A stretch of 64,000 nucleotides of DNA from Sinorhizobium arboris LMG 14919 (lineage in GTDB: Bacteria > Pseudomonadota > Alphaproteobacteria > Rhizobiales > Rhizobiaceae): NCBI RefSeq assembly GCF_000427465.1, contig NZ_ATYB01000007.1:74823-138822 (forward strand), read 5' to 3'. Below the pieces are notes generated by a model. That model had not been told where the DNA came from, did not search any database, and was given only the letters and a program-made list of their open reading frames with translations. Positions 27,999-35,304 of the stretch are shown here, piece by piece (the stretch's first letter is position 1; every line of letters begins with the position of its first letter). The position numbers were made by a program, and so were the translations under genes.

Positions 27999-30900
27999 AT
28001 GACGGGCGCAATACAGGAAGAAGAGCCGGCCGGCTGGAACCCGGAAGCGAGCGGAACGCGCGTTCGGCTCCGCGATAATCCGGGCAGGCAGGGAACGACG
28101 ACCGGAAGGGTCAAGAAGGCAGGCACTTTCCTGTTGGTCGAAGTGGATTTCGGCCCGAACGAAAAGCAATACAAGCGCTACGAGCTGCTGGAGCCCATCG
28201 CGGAGGAGGTGCAGATTTTTGATCTGCTTGAGGGCGGTTCATTCGGCGGTCCCAGCGACCTCAGGCGGGTTTTGACCTTTGAGAAGATCAAAGGTGAATT
28301 GACCAACGTCTTCTATTCGATGGAAGCCAGCAACACGGACTTCTATCCGCACCAGTTCAAACCGGTCATGCGGTTTATCGAATCCCCGATCGGCCGGATG
28401 CTGATCGCCGACGAAGTCGGTCTCGGGAAAACCATTGAAGCAACGTATATCTGGAAGGAAATCCAGGCCCGTCATTCAGCCAGGCGGCTGTTGATCATCT
28501 GTCCTGCCATGTTGCGCGAGAAGTGGCGCGAGGATCTGCGCAAGCGTTTCAACATAACCGGCGAAATCGTTTCCGCGAGCACGCTTTATGAACGGGTCAA
28601 GGACATCGCCAGCTACAGGAGCGCGGAGTCTTTTGTCTACATCACCAGCCTGGAAGGATTGCGTCCCCCCGCGAATTACGACGATGAGAATGTCGGCGGC
28701 GTCAGGGCGCAATTCGCCCGCATACTCGACCAGAATACGGCCAGTGAGGAGTTTGCCCTCTTCGACCACGTCGTCATCGACGAGGCCCACTATCTCAGGA
28801 ACCCCTCGACCGCCAACAACCGGCTTGCCCGCCTCCTAAGAGAGGCATCGCATCACCTTGTGCTGCTGACCGCAACGCCGATCCAGATTGGCAGCGACAA
28901 TCTTTACCAGCTTTTGCGCCTAATCGACCCCGATCAGTTCTACGATTCATTCCTCTTTGGGGAAATGCTTTCAGCGAACTCCTGCATAGTGCGCGCGCAA
29001 AGGGCGTTATGGCAGCAGCCGGCCGATATTCCCGCAGCGCTGAAGGCGATTTCCGAGGCGGAGAAGTCCGACTATTTCAAGAATGACGCCGTCCTTGCCC
29101 GCATCAAGGAACATCTTCGCGATGACGCCACCGATGCCGAAAGGCGCGTAGAGATTCTCCGGCTTCTGGAATCGCGCTCGCTTCTTTCCCAATACATGAC
29201 CCGAAGCAGGAAGCGCGAAGTTCTGGAGCGGCGCGTCGAGCGGGCGCCTCAGGTTCTCAGCGTCAGGTTCAGTGCGGACGAAAAGCAGCTCTATGACCAT
29301 GTTACCAGCCGCTTGCGCGATGAAGCGGCGGGCAAAACCGGCGTGTCGCTATTTTCGCTCATCGCTCGTCAGAGACAGATGGCGAGTTCGATTGTCGGCG
29401 CGCTCGAAAGCTGGGGCGACAAGGGCCTTATTGAAGAGCTTCTGTGGGAAGACTTCGGGATTTCGCCGCAGCTCCGTTTAGAGCCGCAGGGCAATAAAGA
29501 TGGCGACGATGCTGTCGATGTCGCCCCGCCCGACATGGGCTTCAAGCACGAGCTTGGCGCGCTGGAAAAAGGCGATGAAAAATATCGCGCGCTCCAGCAG
29601 TTTCTTGCGAATGAGCTGAAACGGAATCCGCGCGAGAAATTCGTCATCTTTGCCTTCTATCGCGGCACCCTCAAATACCTCGCGCGCCGTTTGAAGGCCG
29701 ACGGGATCAATGCGGCGCTGATCATGGGGGATATGGGTAAAGACAAGGACGATCTGATCCGGGCCTTCGCCCGATCGGACGGGCCGTCAGTCCTGCTCTC
29801 TTCCGAAGTCGGAAGCGAGGGTATCGACCTTCAATTCTGCCGCTTTATCGTGAACTACGATCTTCCCTGGAATCCCATGAGGGTGGAGCAGCGGATCGGC
29901 CGTCTCGACCGATTGGGGCAAAAAGCGGAACGCATCTCGATCATCAATATGGTCGTCGAGAACACCATCGAAGACCGCATCCTGATGAGGCTGTATGATC
30001 GCATCAACGTGTTCCGCGAGAGCATCGGCGATCTCGAAGACATTCTCGGGGAAGTGACCGAGCAGCTGCTCGTCAACCTGCTCGATCCGACCCTGACGGA
30101 CGAGGAGCGCGAGCGAAAATCCGTTGAGGCGGAGCTGGCAATCTGCAACACGCAGCGGGAGCAGCAGCGCCTCGAGGAAGAGGCGGTCAACCTTGTCGGC
30201 TTTTCCGACTACATCCTCGACCATATCAGCGATAGCCGTGAAAAGGGCAGATGGCTCAGTGCAAGCGAGCTCCAGTCCCTCGTGGAGGATTTCTTCGCGC
30301 GCAATTTCCCCGGCACCAAATTCGAGGCCGTCACGGGCGCGGAGTATGCCTCGCGCATCACTCTTTCGGAGGAAGCGCGGCGCTCCCTGGGTTACTTCAT
30401 ATCGGAGGCGCGGCCATCGACGAGGACGCAGCTTCATCGAAGCGGCAGACCGCTCCTGTGCATTTTCGACCCGCGCCGCGTCGAGGAGGTTTCGAGCGAA
30501 GCGGAGTTCATCGAGCCAAGCCATCCCCTCATACAGTGGATACGCTTCAGCTACGAGGACGACCAACGCCAGCTCCATCGCGTCACCGCGATCAAAGTCC
30601 CGGCGCATGAGGCCTGCGTACCTCCAGGGGACTATGTATTCAGCGCCCACCGTTGGTCATTCAACGGCCTGAAATCCGATCAGTCGCTTGCCGTCAGGGT
30701 GAAGCCGCTGGGAAGCGACCGTACGTTGGGGGCCTCGGAGGCCGAGGCGCTGATTACCGCTGCCTCGCGCGTGGGTGAGAAGCTGCCGAACGCGGTCAAC
30801 GTGCTTCCGGACATCGAGATCATCTGCGAGGCCGCCGTGACATGCGAAGAAGCGCTGGGCGACGCCTTTTCGGAGCGCCTTTCCGATTTTGAGGCGGAGA

Positions 30901-31145
30901 ACACGGTGCGCTGCGATCAGCAGCGTACCAGCGCCGAAAAGCTCGCGAGCCGCCGCATCGAAGGCTTGAAGGCCCGCGTCGCCCGGTTTCGCGCGGAAGG
31001 GAATCTGCGCCCCGTTGCGATGACGGAAGGTCTCATCAGGAAAGAGGAGGAGCAGTTGAAGACCAAGCTTGATCGCGTTTTACGGCGGCAACAGGTCGAT
31101 CCGACCATGATCCCGCTTGCGGCTGGCGTGGTGAGGGTTGTCTGA
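27999..31145 (+). CDS. SNF2-family DEAD/DEAH helicase (RapA-like core), defence-associated
   Basis: A 1048-residue superfamily 2 ATPase. A small N-terminal beta domain precedes the core: Walker A in LIADEVGLGKTIEA (about 135-148), DEAH box VVIDEAHYLRNPS (about 258-270), motif III LLTATP, and the second RecA domain with SEVGSEGIDLQF and motif VI EQRIGRLDRLGQ (about 625-640). The C-terminal 380 residues are unknown. The ATG at 27999 behind a G-rich site is preferred over GTG 27975. Comparable SNF2 proteins occur in BREX type 3 (BrxHII), DISARM (DrmD) and Dpd systems; I cannot place it in one. It ends 1 nt before the Hsp70-like gene. Confidence 0.9.
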   Translation: MTGAIQEEEPAGWNPEASGTRVRLRDNPGRQGTTTGRVKKAGTFLLVEVDFGPNEKQYKRYELLEPIAEEVQIFDLLEGGSFGGPSDLRRVLTFEKIKGELTNVFYSMEASNTDFYPHQFKPVMRFIESPIGRMLIADEVGLGKTIEATYIWKEIQARHSARRLLIICPAMLREKWREDLRKRFNITGEIVSASTLYERVKDIASYRSAESFVYITSLEGLRPPANYDDENVGGVRAQFARILDQNTASEEFALFDHVVIDEAHYLRNPSTANNRLARLLREASHHLVLLTATPIQIGSDNLYQLLRLIDPDQFYDSFLFGEMLSANSCIVRAQRALWQQPADIPAALKAISEAEKSDYFKNDAVLARIKEHLRDDATDAERRVEILRLLESRSLLSQYMTRSRKREVLERRVERAPQVLSVRFSADEKQLYDHVTSRLRDEAAGKTGVSLFSLIARQRQMASSIVGALESWGDKGLIEELLWEDFGISPQLRLEPQGNKDGDDAVDVAPPDMGFKHELGALEKGDEKYRALQQFLANELKRNPREKFVIFAFYRGTLKYLARRLKADGINAALIMGDMGKDKDDLIRAFARSDGPSVLLSSEVGSEGIDLQFCRFIVNYDLPWNPMRVEQRIGRLDRLGQKAERISIINMVVENTIEDRILMRLYDRINVFRESIGDLEDILGEVTEQLLVNLLDPTLTDEERERKSVEAELAICNTQREQQRLEEEAVNLVGFSDYILDHISDSREKGRWLSASELQSLVEDFFARNFPGTKFEAVTGAEYASRITLSEEARRSLGYFISEARPSTRTQLHRSGRPLLCIFDPRRVEEVSSEAEFIEPSHPLIQWIRFSYEDDQRQLHRVTAIKVPAHEACVPPGDYVFSAHRWSFNGLKSDQSLAVRVKPLGSDRTLGASEAEALITAASRVGEKLPNAVNVLPDIEIICEAAVTCEEALGDAFSERLSDFEAENTVRCDQQRTSAEKLASRRIEGLKARVARFRAEGNLRPVAMTEGLIRKEEEQLKTKLDRVLRRQQVDPTMIPLAAGVVRVV

Positions 31146-31146
31146 C

Positions 31147-32772
31147 ATGGCAAGCTGGCGTGACAGGCTTAAATCACTTCGCGAACGCGTGTTTGGCAGG
31201 GCGGAAGTTCCGCCATCCTCTTCCGAACCGGATGAAGGCGCGGCATCAGATAACGAACAGCCCGGCAATACGGCGTCTCCCCCGCTTGCGCAGGTCCCGC
31301 CTGCCGCTGCGGAGAAGGCACCCGCAAGCCGGGCAAGAGCCCGTGCGGGCAAAGCTCCGGCAACCGTCAAGTCGCAAGACAAGCTGGCGGGGGTCGTATT
31401 GAATGACACTCCGCCACGGAGCGCGCCCAAAGCAACACCGCTTGCCATCAATCTCGGCATTGATTTTGGCACGAGCTTCACGAAAGTCTGCTTTCGCGAC
31501 CTCGGCAGTGAGGTATCGGGAACAGTTGCTGCCGGCAAGGCCGGCAAGGAAGCGCTTGTACCCTCCATTGTCGCAATCGGTTCCGATGGGCGGCTGTTCC
31601 TTGGCGACAGTGTTTCCGGCAAGCAACCCGCCGTCATCGTTCCTTACCTGAAGATGCGCCTTGCGGGCGAGCCGATCGGCGAACGCCTGCCAGAGTTCGA
31701 GGGGATCGACCTGAACAAGGCCGAATCCGTCAGGGCGCTTGCGGCGTGGTTTCTTGCGTCGGTGATCCAGCGTAGTCAGCAATGGCTTGCTGTCCATGAA
31801 GCCGACAGACTGAAGAATCGCGTTCCGGTCTGGTCGGCGAATGTGGGTGTCCCTGTCGAGCATTACGATTCACAAGCGCTTGCGACGTTTGAAGAAGTGC
31901 TTGGCGTCGCCTGGCTGTGGGTCAAAGACGACCAGGTGCCGAAGACGTTCCAGCAGGCGCTGTCTTCGTATGGGGTCACCCAGCCGCGCCTTGTGTCCGA
32001 GGTCACAGACTTTCATGCGGTGCCGGAAATTGCTGCGGCGGTGCAATCGTTCGTTATGTCCCGTGAAGCCGTGCCGGGCATTTATGTCTATTTCGACGTT
32101 GGCGGCGGCACGGTCGATGGCGTCGCGTTCAACTATTTGAATTTCCGGGGGGAACGCCGCATCAATTTCTATTCCGGCAAGGTCGAGCCCGTGGGTGTCT
32201 CCGCGATTGGAACGGCCCTTTCGAAAGGAACGTCCGCCGAAATTGACGCTGTGACATTGGAGGGACTGCTGAAGACCTGCGCGCCATCGGCCCTAGCCGA
32301 GTTCGTTCAAAGAATTCGCAGGCTCGTCGGTTATGTCATCATGACCGCGCGGCAGAAAGACGGCCGGAACTGGCAGGAAGACGCCTTCCAGAGTGCCGAC
32401 TATGAGAGAAAGTTCATCGGCAAGCTATCGACTTCCCGCATGCGCCCATTGGTGGTTTTCATGGGCGGCGGCGGCTCGAAATCCGAGTGGTACAAGAATT
32501 CGATCGAATCCACCTACAAGGCCTTCCAACACCACAACGCAGGCGTTCCACCGTATAAGCTGGTGGAGGTTCCCCGGCCCAAGGACTTCATCATGCCGAA
32601 AGGTAGCGCCGATGAGTTTACTCGCTTCGCAATAGGGTATGGTCTGTCTTTTCCCTTTGGCGAAGGGCCAGACATTGGACTCCCGAGCCAGTTCGGCGAC
32701 GCCGAGAAGCCACGTCAGTGGAGGGCTCCCGGCACGGTTGACTATGCGGATAGCAAAGACGTGTACTGCTGA
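31147..32772 (+). CDS. Hsp70/actin-fold ATPase without substrate-binding domain
   Basis: 541 residues. About 95 N-terminal residues are Ala/Pro-rich and basic. Then comes an Hsp70-like nucleotide-binding domain: phosphate-1 LGIDFGTSFTKVCFRD, phosphate-2 YVYFDVGGGTVDGVAFNY and adenosine motif VVFMGGGGSKSEWYKN. The sequence ends soon after the ATPase fold, so there is no classical peptide-binding domain. ATG 31147 is 1 nt after the SNF2 stop with GAGGG upstream. Likely works with the SNF2 helicase as a switch or assembly factor; this is inference from gene order. Confidence 0.85.
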   Translation: MASWRDRLKSLRERVFGRAEVPPSSSEPDEGAASDNEQPGNTASPPLAQVPPAAAEKAPASRARARAGKAPATVKSQDKLAGVVLNDTPPRSAPKATPLAINLGIDFGTSFTKVCFRDLGSEVSGTVAAGKAGKEALVPSIVAIGSDGRLFLGDSVSGKQPAVIVPYLKMRLAGEPIGERLPEFEGIDLNKAESVRALAAWFLASVIQRSQQWLAVHEADRLKNRVPVWSANVGVPVEHYDSQALATFEEVLGVAWLWVKDDQVPKTFQQALSSYGVTQPRLVSEVTDFHAVPEIAAAVQSFVMSREAVPGIYVYFDVGGGTVDGVAFNYLNFRGERRINFYSGKVEPVGVSAIGTALSKGTSAEIDAVTLEGLLKTCAPSALAEFVQRIRRLVGYVIMTARQKDGRNWQEDAFQSADYERKFIGKLSTSRMRPLVVFMGGGGSKSEWYKNSIESTYKAFQHHNAGVPPYKLVEVPRPKDFIMPKGSADEFTRFAIGYGLSFPFGEGPDIGLPSQFGDAEKPRQWRAPGTVDYADSKDVYC

Positions 32773-32800
32773 ACCGGAAGGCGGGGTTTGGGGAGTAGGG

Positions 32801-33076
32801 ATGACAGAATTGTTGCTGCCGTTTGAAGACCTGCGGATAGAGCTTCCCGACTACGTGAAAGAGGATGGGTCAGCAGCTTCTCAGCTCATTCTCGCGAAAG
32901 AGCCATGCATTCTTCCGGCGGAAGACCCTGAAGAGCGAGGGCAATGGCATTGGACAACGCACCGAATGTTTCAAGAAGCATCTGGTGTCGATTTTCGAAC
33001 AGATTGGCCAACCGGTTCCCCGATCGCTTCAAAGCTCTTGTTAGCCGCTCTAAGGGATGCCGAACCACGCCGCTGA
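32801..33076 (+). CDS. Small ORF at the end of the SbcCD-SNF2-Hsp70 operon
   Basis: 91 residues, 28 nt after the Hsp70-like gene, with GGAG 5 nt before the ATG. The protein is acidic at the start (MTELLLPFEDLRIELPDYVK) with an aromatic centre (GQWHWTTHRMF). No family recognised. It overlaps a possible minus-strand gene for 190 bases, so at most one may be real; the ribosome site and operon spacing favour this one. Confidence 0.48.
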   Translation: MTELLLPFEDLRIELPDYVKEDGSAASQLILAKEPCILPAEDPEERGQWHWTTHRMFQEASGVDFRTDWPTGSPIASKLLLAALRDAEPRR

Positions 33077-33158
33077 CCGGCTCCGAAGAGCGACCCCAGA
33101 CCGCCTTCACGCCCATAATCTGATCGAGTGACCCAGCCACCTCTTCGAAAGTCGGCAT
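32886..33158 (-). CDS. Possible small ORF after brxL
   Basis: About 90 residues from ATG 33158 (MPTFEEVAGSLDQIMGVKAV), with GAGAG upstream; the frame is open back to a GTG at 33221 that would overlap the brxL end by 26 nt. Composition is protein-like. It would be the ninth gene of the BREX operon, but it overlaps the convergent small ORF. Not recognised. Confidence 0.33.
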   Translation of the reverse strand: MPTFEEVAGSLDQIMGVKAVWGRSSEPVSGVVRHPLERLTRALKRSGNRLANLFENRHQMLLETFGALSNAIALALQGLPPEECMALSRE

Positions 33159-33195
33159 ACGCTGCTCTCTCCGCTCGAGCTTTAAGAAAAGGTGC

Positions 33196-35304
33196 TCAAG
33201 CGACCGTACCACCCGCGGCACGGTATATGTCGACCTTCGTTTCCAAGCACTTCCGCAAGCTCAAATCGTGCGACCCCACCTCGAACCAACCACCGGGCTT
33301 CTGGTAGAAGTCGAGACCGCGACCAATCTTAACGACCCACCCGTTGTCGATCCTGATCTCCCGGTCATGCAAATTGGCGTTGAGATTTATTTCCAGCAGA
33401 ACATCGAGCTCTAGCAGGCTCTGCTTGAGTTCTTCGAGCTTTTCGGAAATGTCGGCGAGTTGCGTCTTGTCATCGTAGCCGGTTATCAGCGTTATCTTCT
33501 TCGCGACGCTGTGACGGAGGACTGTTTCACAGAACCTGACGAAGTTCTGAATTTGATGCGGCATGCGAATGTAGGGGTCTTCGATGACGACCGACTTCGC
33601 GCCGCGCAAATATGGGCCAAGGATCGACTCATAACTATGACCGGTGTCGCCATAGAGGATACTAAAATGCTGCTCCCTCAACTCAGGGGCACCCTTATCG
33701 GGCACGATTGACGGCATGTCCGTCGGCTCGACCGATGGCGGCGGGCTTTCTGACCCAGCTGGCGAACTCGGCATTTGGCTCTCGGCCACCGCGTCTTCCC
33801 CGCTCTGCCGCAGGCGGCGTCGCGCGGGCTGCTGGGTTGCCTCGGCATTCTTGGACTCAGGGCAATATACAATGACCTCTTTCCCGGCCGCATCAAAATA
33901 GGAGAGCCCTATCTTCGCAAACTCGTCGTCCGGTTTGCGCTTGTTCATCTGCTCCTTGACGCGACGCCGGCATTCGACCGCGTAGGAGACGTATTCATCA
34001 AACTCCTCGTCGGCCGGGGGGCCGTTGGGATGCAGAATTTTGAGGAAAGCGCAGATTGTCTTCTTGATGCCTTTCTCGTCTCTGCCTTCGACAGATTTGC
34101 CCAAGCGAACGCGGCGGCTGACTTCCTCGTATCGATTGGTGTGCTTAAATTGATAGTGGAAAGCCTCCGCTAGGTAGTCGGTGATGAAGCCGTATCGGTT
34201 CGTCAGAAAGGCGCTGCTGTTCTTGGGCATTTCCCAGCCAGGGATGTAGGCTGCAAAACGATCCATCACGGCAAGATCGAGCTCAGGCGGCAAGGGCTGG
34301 AACAGGTCGTACTCAGTAGAGTTGACAACCTGCTGCACAGACAGATCGATGTTGCCGACAAAGCTCAAGCTCGCATCGGCAATGATCTCTGCGCCGCGCG
34401 AGAAACGGCCATTCGCCATGAAGTCCTTCATGATCTGAATAGTGTCAGGGTCACGGACCTTGATGCCGCCCACTTCGTCGAAAGCGACGGTGTCCCAATA
34501 GCCAACCAGGCCAACTTTGCGGCGCGCGTTATTGTAGAACAGCGTTGCTTTAGTTGCCTGCCCCCCTGATATTAGCGTGGCGTATGGCGAGAATTCGCTG
34601 AAGAAGTACGATTTCCCCGTTCCGCGGGGACCAAGCTCAATATAGTTGTAGTTCGGCTCCACCAACGCAGCTAGGCGCGCTATGAAATGCATCTTCACAC
34701 GGTGGTCGAGTTTTGAAGGCTCCAAGCCGACCGAGCGCATGATCACGTCAATCCACTCGTCGCGACTGAAGCCGTTTCGTCCTTCGGCGTAGCGAGCAAA
34801 ATCAAACCGCGACAGCTGAATCGGGCGCAAATCCTCTATGTAGAAGGCGTAATTATCTTCCTCGATATCGTTATGCGTAAGCGTGACTTCCGCCCAGATT
34901 CCGCCTTCGAGCAGCCGGTCATTGTCGCGGTAGAACTTTTCGCCTATCGCAATCCGCTGAGAGTTGAAGTTCTCTAGGGATGCCCAGTGCCGCTTCTCCT
35001 TCTCGACATAGCGCACATGCACCTTGTCGATGAAGCGGTGACTTCCTTTCGTTGCGACCTTCGACTGCGCGGCATTTGCCTCATCGGGGCGGACGTAATT
35101 GTCCTGCAGGGTCGCAAGCACGGCCTCCATGCCGGCATCGATCTCTGCCTGGCTGTCGCTGGCGCAGAAGCGCGCCAGGAGAAACTCAAGAACGAACGTC
35201 GGCACGTTCGTCCCCTTCTTAATCCGATGCAGGAGATCTTTGCGGACCACCTTTCCATCGAAAGCTGACAGGAGCTTCGTATCCAGTTGGTCGTGCTCAC
35301 TCAT
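33196..35304 (-). CDS. brxL: BrxL-type AAA+ ATPase of BREX with MITD1-like C-terminal domain
   Basis: 702 residues. The N-terminal part matches BrxL (LLSAFDGKVVRKDLLHRIKK), followed by the AAA+ core with Walker A GPRGTGKSYFFSEF (about 222-235) and Walker B VAFDEVGGIKV (about 267-277). After a Pro/Ser linker (about 500-540) the last 155 residues do not look like the Lon-like protease domain of type 1 BrxL. Instead SYESILGPYLRG, VVIEDPYIRMPHQIQNFVRF, HDREIRIDNGWVVKIGRGLD and CLETKVDIYR resemble the phospholipase-D-like C-terminal domain of eukaryotic MITD1. Its start overlaps the pglZ stop (ATGA). BrxL is needed for defence, not methylation, in characterised BREX. Confidence 0.9.
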   Translation of the reverse strand: MSEHDQLDTKLLSAFDGKVVRKDLLHRIKKGTNVPTFVLEFLLARFCASDSQAEIDAGMEAVLATLQDNYVRPDEANAAQSKVATKGSHRFIDKVHVRYVEKEKRHWASLENFNSQRIAIGEKFYRDNDRLLEGGIWAEVTLTHNDIEEDNYAFYIEDLRPIQLSRFDFARYAEGRNGFSRDEWIDVIMRSVGLEPSKLDHRVKMHFIARLAALVEPNYNYIELGPRGTGKSYFFSEFSPYATLISGGQATKATLFYNNARRKVGLVGYWDTVAFDEVGGIKVRDPDTIQIMKDFMANGRFSRGAEIIADASLSFVGNIDLSVQQVVNSTEYDLFQPLPPELDLAVMDRFAAYIPGWEMPKNSSAFLTNRYGFITDYLAEAFHYQFKHTNRYEEVSRRVRLGKSVEGRDEKGIKKTICAFLKILHPNGPPADEEFDEYVSYAVECRRRVKEQMNKRKPDDEFAKIGLSYFDAAGKEVIVYCPESKNAEATQQPARRRLRQSGEDAVAESQMPSSPAGSESPPPSVEPTDMPSIVPDKGAPELREQHFSILYGDTGHSYESILGPYLRGAKSVVIEDPYIRMPHQIQNFVRFCETVLRHSVAKKITLITGYDDKTQLADISEKLEELKQSLLELDVLLEINLNANLHDREIRIDNGWVVKIGRGLDFYQKPGGWFEVGSHDLSLRKCLETKVDIYRAAGGTVA

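Noticed and set aside
22729..33076. DISARM, Dnd or Dpd system
   Set aside because: A SNF2 helicase is present, but there is no DrmA/B/C, no Dnd sulfur-modification proteins and no DpdA transglycosylase.
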